Assembly: GCA_032622095.1 (NCBI GenBank)
Contig: CP136069.1
Location: 166,526,394 to 166,590,393 of the forward strand
Reading direction: 5' to 3'
From: Siphonodentalium dalli
Taxonomy: Eukaryota > Mollusca > Scaphopoda > Gadilida > Siphonodentaliidae
Length of the DNA: 64,000 nucleotides
The position numbers and the translations under genes are program-made. The notes beneath the pieces are model-generated. The model did no database searches, had not been told where the DNA came from, and was given only the letters and a program-made list of their open reading frames with translations. Position 1 is the first letter of the stretch. Every line of letters begins with the position of its first letter. Shown here in pieces: positions 1 to 10,869 of this stretch.

Positions 1-1435
1 AAAAAATCACTTTTATTTACATGATTGCATTCGTCCAACGTGTGTGTATGTGCGTACACCCCTGGAACGTTGCACTATTACAACCAATACATCCCTAAAT
101 CGATACGATCAACTTAAGAAATATATATTCATGTCGTTTTCTCATAAGAACGAGACTTGTTACCCCCCCCCCCCCATAACCCGATCCATTTTCTAGAGCT
201 ATAAGTGAGCCAGTTTTATGAACATTATAGCGGAAAATCTAGTAAAATGTATTCAAATGTATATATTTTCGTGAAGCTAAGACATACTGACACTTTTTTG
301 GGCCAAAATTGAAACTCACCATCCAAGATGGGCGCCAAAATGGCCGCCGGAAGTTGAAAATATGACAATTTTTTCACAAATATCTTCTAGATCAATTCAT
401 GCTGTTTGGAACTGGTTGAGTAATGCAACTTTATTTTGTGTTTTGTATATTAACTGATCATTGGAGCAATTAAATATGCAATTATTGGGGTCCTAGCCCC
501 TTCCGATCCCTAAAAAAATTAATTGTACAGAATGCGGTATAAAATTTCACCAAAAAAAAAATCACAATTGGGATTCTAGTCATATTTCAACAAGAAATGA
601 ACAGAACTTTGTAATGTGAGTGAGGCATATCATTACCTATGCATATTCCAAATCACTGGAACCAAAATTCTTACTTTGGCTCAAAATGGCTGCCAATATG
701 GCCGCCAAAATATGGAAAATGGTAAATATTACACCAGCGTGTCCTGCAATCGCTTACAAGTTGTGTTGATGTATAAAATTGGCCATTCTGCATTCTATAC
801 ATTGAATACTAACATGTCTGATGCACCATGGTTAATTGTTACTATTTTCACCAATGACATCATCAAAAATATTGGACTTTTCTCTAAAAAAACTTGACAT
901 AAATATTGGCAAAAATTCAGTTTTTCAGGTTTGGACCATTTTTTTCAGGTAAAATATAACTTTCTTTGGATTGAAAGGTGTTTATTGTTTTGGTCTATCT
1001 CAAATGTGTCACACTACGGTGTTTATAGACCAAATTGCTCAAGATGGCTTCCAAAATGGCAACCAAATTTGTAAAATGCTAATTTTTTACATATATCCCG
1101 AACATTCTCTGCATTATCCGAAAAGGTAGCAAATTGTGACTCACTTGGTTATTATACGTGTTAGTTAATTAACTGACAACTACATGTTCTATTCCCAGTT
1201 GTCCCAGTTCCGTATGGGGCATGACAAATTCATTTTAAAGTATGTAATTTTGCCGAGAACCTCTTTTGTGATTTTGGCCATATTTATTGAAAGGCAACGG
1301 ACAGAACTTTGAGACAGAACTGAGACGGAAATATGGACCATAATTTTTGGCTATTCTGGTCCATTATGATAAAAAAAATGCCTACATGATACAGTGTGGA
1401 TGCCAAGATCGTAGCCAGGGAGTTACTCTGTGATC
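1..1435 (+). repeat. Left arm of the foldback element
   Basis: Unique-looking outer part of the left arm. It contains poly-C at about 164-175 (the right arm has the matching poly-G near 5437-5458) and several AAnATGGCnGCC motifs. Bases 436-1119 are absent from the right arm but related sequence occurs in lectin intron 2 (22030-22690), so this block belongs to a dispersed family. Stop-free stretches here are short and show no protein signature. Confidence 0.7.
1427..1435. repeat. 9-bp target site duplication, left copy
   Basis: TCTGTGATC occurs here and exactly at 2802-2810, directly outside the two termini of the 1366-bp inverted-repeat element. Both copies are perfect. Confidence 0.85.
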
Positions 1436-2801
1436 TAGTCCAAGTCTTCTCGTACTAAAACCAGCTAAGATATTGGGTTGGCTAGATGCTGGATTTTAGT
1501 CCGAGGTCGTCCCGTATGGTCTCTTATGACACGAGTTAAGCGTTAATGACCCGCTCAAATAAAACCACAATTATATGAAATAAAATATCACAATTGCGAC
1601 AATAAACGGATATTTTCCGCAGAAGACATGCTATTTGATCTGAAACCCACATCAGTTGTGAATTGAAAGTGGTAATTTAATGTGAAAAGAGACAATTACC
1701 GCAATGTTTACAAATTTTTTAAAGTATGAGAACTCAGTTGACCTCGCGAGCTGTGTTCGGTTTTTTCCGTTGTAAATATTCCGTAGATTTTCGACTAACC
1801 ACGCAAATTACGATGAATTCTCCATTGTAATTGTAATTATGTGTTTCAATAAATAAAAAATAAATAGATTAAGTAAACATTGAAGATATAAATGTAATAC
1901 ATTAAATAAATTACGGGGATTACAACCCTCTCAAAGTTTAAAACAGTGTAAACACAACGAGCATTAGAATAAATATGGCGCTACATTTCACCAACATTTG
2001 GTGGACTTCCGCGAAATTAAGATATATACTAAGCGAACAGAGCAATATACTGCTCTTGTTAAGCACACACAAAATCAAACAAAATTTGTATAAATTTTGA
2101 ACCTTATGTTTGAAAAGTCCCACTAAAACGGAAGAACTATATTTCGAAACTGTGTGATTCGGTTCTCCGATTATTTCATCAACACAAAAGTCAAAATGCA
2201 CATGCACGAAAATCACACACATGGCAAGTCAGACACAAGAGTTCTAATTTGCTCCAATTTTGACAAGTTGCTTGCGAAAATTGTCAACAAAACTACCGTT
2301 CTGGTCCTCCATTATGTCATTAAGTTTTAAGTGCGGGAATTGTTCTCAAAGCACATAGGAAACTGGACTTTTCGGTTTCGGTTTTTGCCATTTTGTTCGG
2401 AAAACCCCGCGCTATATATAGAAACGGAAACTAGAATACCCAAAACAAACTCCGGATTATGCCGAAGTAATTCGGACCACTTCGGCTTTCAGTTAAAACG
2501 TAAACAAACAGAGAAAAAAAGCGATGTTTGTGGCAATCAACCGGAATATTCTATGTGTAATTTAACATTAAAGTTAGATTATTATACACCATTATGACCA
2601 TAAGATGTCACTCTTTCCGATGTATATAGCATCACGTATTGATTTGCTAGGTAAATCGAGTAAAATACACAACAAATACCCGCCACAAACCTTGGGCGTA
2701 AGTCGTGTCATAAGAGACCATACGGGACGACCTCGGACTAAAATCCAGCATCTAGCCAACCCAATATCTTAGCTGGTTTTAGTACGAGAAGACTTGGACT
2801 A
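1436..2801. mobile_element. Mutator-like (MULE) non-autonomous element with 99-bp TIRs
   Basis: The element starts TAGTCCAAGTCTTCTCG and ends with its reverse complement. The terminal inverted repeats are about 99 bp (1436-1534 and 2703-2801) and look identical by eye. It is flanked by a perfect 9-bp duplication, TCTGTGATC. Long TIRs plus a 9-bp duplication are the classic signature of the Mutator superfamily; the assignment rests on that structure only. The interior (1535-2702) is AT-rich, has only short open stretches and encodes no recognisable transposase, so it is non-autonomous. The near-identical TIRs and intact duplication point to a fairly recent insertion into the left arm of the foldback element. 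Confidence 0.85.
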
Positions 2802-2810
2802 TCTGTGATC

Positions 2811-4265
2811 ATATGTGAGGTGAATAGGTATACAGGGAGTTATTGTATGTCATGACTGATGTGAGTAGGTATACAATGAGTGACTATATGGTTATAAGTG
2901 GGTTGTCCATGGTAAGATGCATCTAGGTATACAGGGAGAGGCCATGGTCAGGATTGAGGTGAATCGGTATGCATGGAGTGACTGTATGGTATATGATTGT
3001 GTATATCCAGTACGGGTGCATCCGGTGTGCCTGTATGGTCATTGGTGTGGTGTATGGATATAGCTACATGGTCATCTATGTGTTGATCATGTATATATGG
3101 AGTAATTGTAAGGTCATGGGTGGGATGTACATGTGCTGTCTGTATGATCATGGATGGGGTGTGTGGATACATAGGTAGTGATTTTACGGTTACGGGTAAT
3201 GTGTATAGGTATACACGGAATGACTGTACGGTCATGATTGAATATGAATACCTGGAGTAAGCTGGGTGGACATTATCGAGCGTGTGGGTACATAGGGAGT
3301 GTCCTTGTGGTAACGGGTGGGATGTATATTTATATATATTGTGGATGTATTACCATTGGTGGGTGTATAGGGCTTAGCTGTGTTATCATGGATGGCGTGT
3401 CTGATTATACAGTGAATTGCTGAATTGTCATGTGTGAGGTGTATATGCAAGTATGGATTGTTTGAGTGGTCGTATGTGCGGGTTTTTTGTATATCTGGAA
3501 GGGCTGAATGGCCATTAGTGAGGGTTACATGTATACCTGGAGTGAATCTATGGTCTAGGGTGGGCTGCGTATGTATATCGAGTGGTTATATGACTATGTG
3601 TGTCGAATAGGTATACAGCTAGTGACTGTATGGTTAATGGTGAGATGAGTACATGTATGTAATCAAGTAGTGACTGTATGATCATAAATGTAATGGACAT
3701 CTATACAGGGGGTGACAGGCGTATGAGTATACATGTACCTGGTGTTCCTGTTTGGTGACTCGTTTCGGTATCGTCGTGTGTAGGTTATACTAATATACCA
3801 GTACACACACGTGTTGCTTTATTGTCATGGGCGAGGGATATGTGTATATACATGTAGCGAGTGGCTATATGACCATGGGTGAGGTGCATATGCATACATG
3901 GAGTGACTATACTGACATGGCTGGGGTGTATTAGTATATCTTGAGTGGCTATTCGGCTATGGGATGTGACAAATAGGGATACAGGGATTTACATGGCCAC
4001 TGTTGGGGTGAAAATGAATACAAGGATTGACCATGATCGTGTATGCATGTTTTGAATAGGTACACACGGGGTGACTATATGGCCATAGGTCATGTGAAGG
4101 AGTATACCAGGTAACATGGGTGAGGGTATGTGTATGAATCGAGTGGCTATATGGCCATTGGTGATGTGCATATGTATACCGGAATGACTTTATGGTCATT
4201 GTTATGGTGTTGATGTATATATTGATTGTCCATTTGACCATGCGTTTGGAGAATAGGTATACAGG
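2811..4265 (+). repeat. Degenerate 40-58 bp minisatellite, plus-orientation half
   Basis: About thirty diverged units built around 'gtgactgtatggtcat' ... 'ggtatacaggga', with spacings of roughly 40-58 bp (for example 2828, 2869, 2926, 2966). They form the inner left arm of the foldback element. Open reading frames here, rich in Tyr/Met/Gly or His/Thr, come from the low-complexity repeat and are not genes. Confidence 0.75.
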
Positions 4266-4892
4266 AAAGCGATAGCCACCCAAGGTACACATGTACAACC
4301 CACCCATTACCTCCATATGTACATAAACACCACACAAATGACAACATAGCCACCCACTTTATACACGTACATGTAAGAGTACACCTGATCGTACAGCCAT
4401 ACTTGGTTATACCCGTACATACCACAAATGACGATACAGCCACGAGTCACCATGCATGAACACCAGGTATACACCTACACCCGACCATATAGTCACTCTA
4501 TGTATACGTATTCACTACATTCACGATCATACAGTCACTCATTGTATACATATTCACCTCACCATGGACCATACAGCCACTACATGTATACATATTCGCC
4601 ATACCCATGACCATGGAGTCAATCCATGTATACATATGCACATCACCAATGGTGAGCCCTTCCAGATATACGAATATCAGCACATACGACCACTCATAAG
4701 TCCCATACTTGCCATACTCATACACGCCATCCATGATAATAAATCTACTCCCCATACACCACCAATGATAACACACCCACAACATATATAAATATACGAC
4801 CCACCGTTACCAACAGGGCACTCCCTATATATACACACACATCATTAATGACCGTACAATAACTCCCTGTATAGCTATTATCCTCATATATG
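4266..4892 (-). repeat. Same minisatellite in inverted orientation
   Basis: From about 4266 the unit appears as its reverse complement ('catgaccatacagtcac', 'tgtatacatattcac'), giving about 14 units. The strand switch marks the centre of the palindrome. The right half is less than half as long as the left, so the arms have diverged by unit gain or loss. Confidence 0.75.
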
Positions 4893-5623
4893 ATCATAAC
4901 TCCCTGGCTACCATCTTGGCTTCCACCCTGTATCCAGTTGATAATTTTTTATCATAATGGGCCAGAATACCCACATATCATGGTTCATCTCAGTTCAGCC
5001 TCAAAGTTCTGCCCATTTCCTTTCAATAATATGGTTCTCCGCAAAATTCCATACTGCAACTTTAAAATGAATTTGTCATGCCCCATACGGAACTGGGACA
5101 AACATAATAGAACGTAGTTGTCAGTTAATTACATTGTAACTAACACGTACAATAACCAAGTGAGTCACAATTTGCCACATAAAATAAAGTTGCATTACTC
5201 AACCAGTTCCAAACAGCATGAATTGATCTAGAAGATATTTGTGAAGAAATGTCATTTACAACTTCCGGCAGCCATTTTGGCGGCCATCTTGGATGGTGAG
5301 TTTCAATTTTGGCCCAAAAATTATGTCTTAGCTTCACGAAAATATATACATTTGTATACATTTTACTAGATTTTCCCGCTATAATTGTCATAAAACTGGC
5401 TCACTTATAGTTCTAGAAAATGGATCGTGTTGTGTGGGGGGGGGGGGGGGGGGGGGGGTGGTAACAAGTCTCGTTCTTATCAGAAAACGTAATGAATATA
5501 TATGTCTTAAGTTGATCGTATCGATTTAGGGATGTATTGGTTGTAATAGTGCAACGTTACAGGGGTGTACGCACATACACACACGTTGGACGAATGCAAT
5601 CATGTAAATAACAGTGACTTTTT
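4893..5623 (-). repeat. Right arm of the foldback element
   Basis: Reverse complement of 1120-1426 followed by reverse complement of about 1-440. It includes a long poly-G tract (about 5437-5458) opposite the left-arm poly-C, and a paired gccattttggcggccatc block. The match to window base 1 ends at about 5623. Confidence 0.75.
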
Positions 5624-5639
5624 ACGTTTTGAGGGGTGA

Positions 5640-6065
5640 CCCGATGACCCCTTTCTTATCTTAAAACCCCAGGAAAAGTTGCTTCTTAAGTTGTGTTTTT
5701 ATAATTAGTATATATCAAAGTACTTTGAGACCAAAAATTATGGATGTACGCGAAAGTGTAAAAAAAGTGAAAAATCACGTTTTGGAGTTCAGCATGGGAC
5801 CCCCTTTCTTATCTGAAAACCCCAGGAAAATCCCTTTCTTAAGTTGTGTTTTCTTAATCAGTACACTTAGGAGTATCATCAAACCAAAATTCATCGATGT
5901 ATGCGGAAGTGTAAATAGAAGTGATTTTTGGCACTTTTTGGGGTTCAGCAGCCCCTAAACCCCAGGAATGCGCAACTTAAGAAATCGGTTTTTCAGAATG
6001 TTCCATTATTGGTACCAACTTTAGAGGGTCAAACCTTTTGTACGCAAAAGTGTAAATAGAACATA
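5640..6065 (+). repeat. Three degenerate ~145-150 bp tandem units
   Basis: The phrase 'aaaaccccaggaa' recurs at about 5663, 5816 and 5957. Each is followed by 'cttaagttgtgtttt'-like and 'gtacgcgaaagtgtaaa'-like segments in the same order. Period is about 142-153 bp and the copies are well diverged. No coding signal. Confidence 0.7.
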
Positions 6066-6086
6066 TGCGGGCTCCCCAACTATATT

Positions 6087-6111
6087 GGGGGGGGGGAGAG
6101 AGAGAGAGAGA

Positions 6112-6152
<41 letters not shown>
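6087..6152 (+). repeat. Poly-G plus (AG)n microsatellite
   Basis: Ten G residues (6087-6096) followed by an almost pure AG dinucleotide run to 6152 with one interruption (GTGAG). Confidence 0.95.
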
Positions 6153-6157
<5 letters not shown>

Positions 6158-7789
6158 GTCCCCTTATGACCAATCATTGCTACCAGTAGCATTACAAAGT
6201 CAAGTAGTACATATAGGCCTACCGGATCATAACGAACATAAAACAAGAAGAAAAAAACAACACCACGTGGTCGTGCCATAAATAGAAATAAATGATATAT
6301 GAAATATTTGTACAAATTACCATTCAGTCAAATGAAGAATATCTTCTTGGGTAGTCGTCATTTTAATGAGATGATAACGGCAGACACAGAAAAATACAGA
6401 AATTTTCAGGAAAATGCACAAAACATCAGGATTAGATCTTCAAAAATGAGCATAGTATTACGCAAACATAAACTGATTTAAGTTTTCTGGCGCCTAAGTT
6501 CGAAAACCGCACGCACTTTCAAATATTTTTGAATTTCGCGGGCTTTAAATTTAGGTTTCGATTTTATTTCGTTCCGACTTTGTTATTCCGGAAAAATGGT
6601 TTTGTGTCGTTTGTCATTCCGATTCTAGAACGGGTGATGAAGAAGTCGCAGATTTGTCTTCGTTGGTGAATTTACAATACATTACCGAAATAAAGTGAGG
6701 TTTTCGAAGAACTGGAAAAATATACCTATGGAATGTTGTAGATTGGCATCTAAGGTGTAAGAGGTACCAAAAGTTTTTAGTGAAAATATATTTTTTGTAG
6801 GAATACAGTTGAGTTCAAAATGGGTGGCAATGATTTCTTGTTTCGTTCCTTCCGTGACCTATGGTCCCGGGTGGTGGTTCCGCCAATAAAAGAGGGGTTT
6901 TTACCAAATTCCAAGCTCCTGTGTTCCAACGTATGGTGTGTCATGCGTCCAAATAAGGTCTGAGATACCATGATACTCTTGTCTATGACGTGTACCATAC
7001 AGGTACATACTATTGTTTACTATAGAATGATACTGGTTTGATTCTCCCTCACTTATACAATGGTTTCGACCAGTCATAACCAATTGAGAATATGATCTTG
7101 TTAATTATGCTTGTGTGTTCTTATACTATATTATTTACATTTACCATGTACTGTGCTTATCTATACAATTAACCCTACCATTACAATCACTGGGAAAAGG
7201 AAGTGTATCCTAGATCCGGAGACACATATAACAATAACTATACTACCTTATGTACTATCGGACACAAGTAACAGGAATTGGCAATGAAATGCATATTTTG
7301 TGTCGTTAGAATTCACATTTAGTCATGCATAAATATTATTGTGATTAATTGTGCAGTTTTGTGATCAGTTGTCCTAACAATCACCCTTTTTTGTAGGATT
7401 TAATTAGTTTTGCTGTGTTTTCTCCAAGTTACACCGACTTGTTACAAATAAAAAAAAGATAGACCCTGTGTTCGCTGGATGAATTTTAGCTTAAAATACA
7501 ATGCAGATGATTTATTATTGTGATTTACACATGGCCTGAGATTAAGATCATATTAAGACATTCCCATTATATTTTGTCAATTTAAGTGTCAGTTTTTACT
7601 TTATATGCAAGTACAGTAGTAAAGCTGACGATTACATATCTTGCAGATTCAAGGCAAAGGTGGTGGATAAAAGCACTATTGTATCGCAATCGCAGGGGTA
7701 TAAAATGTGAAAGGGCCGGGCAACGACAGCAAATCATATATGATGGGCAATATGAGCATTCTTGTGTGTCCTAGTCGTCGCATGAGAAC
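6153..7789. other. No gene or repeat recognised
   Basis: AT-rich single-copy-looking DNA. Only short open stretches, none with recognisable protein features, splice context or codon bias. No RNA gene was seen. Confidence 0.5.
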
Positions 7790-8295
7790 TATAAGGTCGT
7801 AACTCCATGTTGGCGGGAAATGAGTATTTGATATCATTTGAATCATGAGAAAAAATCCAATACGATGTGCCAAACTGTTTTTGCATTGGATGGCAAATAT
7901 TCTCACAAACCAGTGACACAAATGTCGTATCTCCAGCGAACTTCACAATTATTCGTGCTATAAGGTCGTATGTCCATCAACAGCCAATCGGATGCTTCAG
8001 GCTGTCTACGTGACTTCTGTTTTGTGTTTGTAAATTTTCAAATGTGTGCTATATGGTCGTATCTCCATGTTAGTCACGTGATCAGTTGGTGATTTAAATT
8101 TTGTGATTGTTCCACAAATTTCTGTATGTTGATGCACATGAGTGGATATTCATAATGTAGAATATGCATTTTTTAGTTCATAGACACATGCGATTGCCAC
8201 CATATTTAGATTAATCTGTATTTATTAGCACAACTTCCATATAGCACGGAAATCAATCGCCGTTGGCGTACGCAAAAGGTCGTATCTCCAAACAA
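7790..8295 (+). repeat. Dispersed 'aaggtcgtatctccat' motif cluster
   Basis: Variants of (a/t)aaggtcgtatctccat occur five times: near 7793, 7923, 7971, 8055 and 8276. They are separated by 50-220 bp of largely unrelated sequence. This is either the eroded core of an old tandem family or a recurrent short motif. No gene is seen. Confidence 0.5.
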
Positions 8296-8495
8296 GTGAT
8301 TGCTTTTTAAAAGAAAACGAGGGAGTAAACAGAACAAATATGTGGTTCAATGGACAGCTAATGTCAGTTTTCATTGGGATAAATACAACAATACGTCATG
8401 CTTTGTCAACGTTATGAGAAATGTTGTCTGAATACTTCAACCTTCATTTTCTCGGAAAGTTGAAAATGTGAGTTACGAGCTTATAGCACTGATAA

Positions 8496-8661
8496 TTGAA
8501 GAGTCCATAAATAATTATTGGACTATGATGAAATTTGAACTTGACGTTGGTTTGCTCTGGAAACACATGTCGAGAAATTATGTTAAACATTGTCCCTATT
8601 ATCATCCGGACAACCCAAAGATTGATTATTTCTGAGTCAAAAAGGGACATAAATCAGTCAA
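8496..8661 (+). repeat. 166-bp direct repeat, copy 1
   Basis: Repeated at 9635-9800 with one substitution seen by eye (gacGttgg versus gacAttgg). It ends in 'gggacataaatcagtcaa', a core like repeats common in mollusc genomes. Short tandem echoes of 'aaatcagtcaagtgtta' follow to about 8705. The identical small open frames in the two copies reflect DNA duplication, not a conserved protein. Confidence 0.85.
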
Positions 8662-8889
8662 GTGTTACTTAAATCAGTCAAGGGACAAAAATCAGTTAAG
8701 TGTTACAGTAAAACCGAATCCAATTGCGCAATGTAAGACTTTATGAAATATACCCAGTTTGCAGTAGAGTTTGGTGCCACGTACCTCTGAAAGATCCAAG
8801 TACATTCCCATGCTTTACTGTTTGCCCAAATCCTTATCTTTGACAGGATTGCAGACTGTGAGGGGAACATAGGGGAGTCAGTAACATCA

Positions 8890-9392
8890 CGGTGGGAATC
8901 ACGTGGTTTCCAGGTGATGAGTACCACGCATTCAAAATGGCCGAGATATTCGTAAACGCGACCAGAAACGAGGAAAAGAGTAATAACCCAGGATAGTCAT
9001 ATGTTGCATAGTATTTTGGCAGCCACGAGCATGTGCTATATAATTTTTCAAACAAGCTGATACCTCATTTGTGTCCAATCTCACAGTTGTTTGCTCTAAC
9101 ATTTTGACAAAAGTTGTCAGTCGAAGGATTCTTCTAGATGTATGGACTGGTGTATTTCACGAACCTCCGACTGGCAACTTTGGCCAGTATGTTGTAGAAA
9201 ACTACTGAGTATTTCCGAACAAATAAGGTATCTTACTTGTTTTAAAAATAAGCTAGCATATGCTCGTAACAGCCAACATGCTATGTTTTGTGTCAGTTCC
9301 TGAAATTATATTTAGTTTTTGTGCGTCTGCACATTTTGAATGCGTGGTACTCACCAACCTCGAACCCACGCGATTCCCCACCGTGAACTGCA
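8890..9392. mobile_element. Putative ~500-bp MITE with ~55-bp imperfect TIRs
   Basis: Segment 8890-8943, containing 'gagtaccacgcattcaaaat', recurs in reverse complement at 9333-9392. The flanking 'cacggtgggaatcacg' also pairs with 'gcgattccccaccgtg'. A smaller hairpin (aagttgtcagtcg / cgactggcaactt) lies inside at 9112-9183. No target duplication was resolved and no coding capacity is visible. Confidence 0.5.
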
Positions 9393-9634
9393 TGAGTATA
9401 ATATGGTGCAGTGCATGTCCTGATAAACAAAAGGTTGCAAAAAAGAAGAAAAGAAGTGGCTTTTAGGGACGCGTTGGATTTTTATAAACAAAGAAGTCAA
9501 ATTCTGGAAAAAAATGTATTCCATCTTGTTGATGATCTGCATGTTTTCAAAGGTAAACCACATACCAAATATCAGATCATTTTGAAGATTGCTCAAGTTA
9601 TCATTTAGGCAACGGCTCAATTATGATTGCTAAC

Positions 9635-9800
9635 TTGAAGAGTCCATAAATAATTATTGGACTATGATGAAATTTGAACTTGACATTGGTTTGCTCTGGA
9701 AACACATGTCGAGAAATTATGTTAAACATTGTCCCTATTATCATCCGGACAACCCAAAGATTGATTATTTCTGAGTCAAAAAGGGACATAAATCAGTCAA
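9635..9800 (+). repeat. 166-bp direct repeat, copy 2
   Basis: Near-identical to 8496-8661, offset 1139 bp. It leads straight into more diverged relatives of the same unit (9801-10240). Confidence 0.85.
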
Positions 9801-10240
9801 AAATCACCAGACCATGACCACATTTTAACTTGAGCTGTGTCTTCTTAAATGTGAAGCACATAGCAAATATTTAATAATTTTGTTGGATATCACCATGCGG
9901 ACAACATGAAAATTGCACTTTCTAAGTCGAATAGGTGGTCGCAGACCCCAAGTCCCCGAATCGAGGTGGCTTTTTGGGACGTTGCCTTTTTTAAGAACAA
10001 AGAAGACAAATTCTGGAAAATTTAAGAAATTCTGTTGAATATTGCTCAAGTTACCATCAGGTAATCCAGAAAACAGGGATTTCTAAGCCGAAAAAGGAGC
10101 ATAACTCCTTCAAAAATCATCGGAGCATGACCAAAATCGATCTCAAATGTGAACCACGTGCCAATTATAAAGAAATGTTGTTGAATATTGCTAAAGTTGT
10201 CATACGGACAACCCAAAAACTGTAATTTCTAAGTAAATGA
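9801..10240 (+). repeat. Diverged tandem relatives of the 166-bp repeat
   Basis: The series 'catgaccac', 'aaatgtgaa(g/c)cac', 'atcaccatgcggacaacatgaaaa', 'tttctaagtcgaa' repeats two to three times with decreasing similarity and a period of roughly 150-200 bp. Same family as 8496 and 9635. Confidence 0.6.
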
Positions 10241-10245
10241 AAGTG

Positions 10246-10310
10246 TCAATGACACTGTAGCTCAACTTGGTTAGGAGTTCATTTTTTGCTGAGCACTGAA
10301 TAGAATGATA
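10246..10310 (+). repeat. Possible 5' end of a tRNA-derived SINE
   Basis: The stretch 'TAGCTCAACTTGGTTAGGAG' at 10258 resembles a tRNA A-box region (TAGCTCA..TGGTTAGAG). No convincing B-box (GGTTCRANNCC) follows at the expected distance, so this is either a truncated SINE head or chance. It does not fold as a complete tRNA. Confidence 0.3.
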
Positions 10311-10328
10311 GACGAAGAAAAACAAACT

Positions 10329-10546
10329 ATAGGTCACCCCGAAAATCCAAGAGATGTGGTCTGTATTGTGCGCCAAAGGATTTAGTCATACAAAGAGTAA
10401 ATTCCATGATGGACGCTGGCGGCCATATTTTTCAACGCATTTCGGTCAAAATAGGAGGCTCCGATCTAGAGGTCACCCCGGAAATCCATATGAAGTTTGG
10501 GAATCATCAGATTAGTAATGTGGTCTGCAGTGTGTGTCAAGGGATT
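10329..10546 (+). repeat. Two ~137-bp tandem units
   Basis: 'aggtcaccccgaaaatcca' (10331) and 'aggtcaccccggaaatcca' (10468) each precede 'aatgtggtctg(c/t)a(g/t)tgtg' and 'ggatttagt'. This gives two copies about 137 bp apart. No coding signal. Confidence 0.6.
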
Positions 10547-10812
10547 TAGTAATCGACCGTACCACTCCAAAGAAAACATCGTCTGAACTACGCTCAAATA
10601 GTAACTATTTACATCTCGATTCGGGACGCATCTATCGGGGACAAACTAACTAAAACGATTTCGATATCAATAGTCACTTTATTTAATTCATATTTAAGAA
10701 TTACGGTTTATGTAGTCTATTTGTATATAATATTTGTAAAAATAACTACTTTGAGCAGGATTATTCTCCATTCCTATTTGATCACCCTACCAGAGTGTTT
10801 CACATCACTCTA
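10547..10812 (-). repeat. Dispersed ~260-bp repeat family 'R1', copy A (minus)
   Basis: Reverse complement of the sequence at 14900-15640 and 27833-28075. Shared landmarks are 'ctcaaagtagttattttt', 'agtttatcgccgat', 'gcgtcccgaatcgagatg' and 'tggagtggtatggtcgatt'. Copies A and B face each other and enclose lectin exon 1. Confidence 0.75.
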
Positions 10813-10869
10813 AGGACAGATTATTTCTTCATATAACAATTTTGAAATTGTTTCGTGGGTATAAAATAA

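Larger units (their letters stand above)
1..5623. mobile_element. Large foldback (palindromic) element with minisatellite arms
   Basis: The first ~440 bases reappear in reverse complement at about 5185-5623, and bases ~1120-1426 reappear reversed at about 4893-5180. Inside these arms lie degenerate ~40-58 bp tandem repeats that also switch strand, at about 4265. The whole is therefore one inverted repeat with subrepeat-rich arms, the structure known for foldback-type DNA transposons. The left arm carries ~680 bp (436-1119) missing from the right arm, and is split by another transposon (1436-2801). The inverted match is already running at base 1, so the true left end may lie outside the window. 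No transposase is visible. A target duplication cannot be assessed. Confidence 0.75.

Noticed and set aside
2948-4791. Histidine/threonine- or tyrosine/glycine-rich small proteins
   Set aside because: They lie wholly inside the degenerate 40-58 bp minisatellite and vary in frame with it.
4890-5117. Small protein with MIITPWLPSWLPP start
   Set aside because: The region is the right arm of the foldback element. The frame is not kept in the left arm counterpart.
8444-9789. Two identical small minus-strand proteins (MSLFDSEIINLW...)
   Set aside because: The identity comes from the 166-bp DNA direct repeat. Synonymous positions are not preferentially changed (only one base differs) and there is no gene context.
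10246-10330. Intact tRNA gene
   Set aside because: Only an A-box-like stretch is present. No B-box and no acceptor-stem pairing were found.
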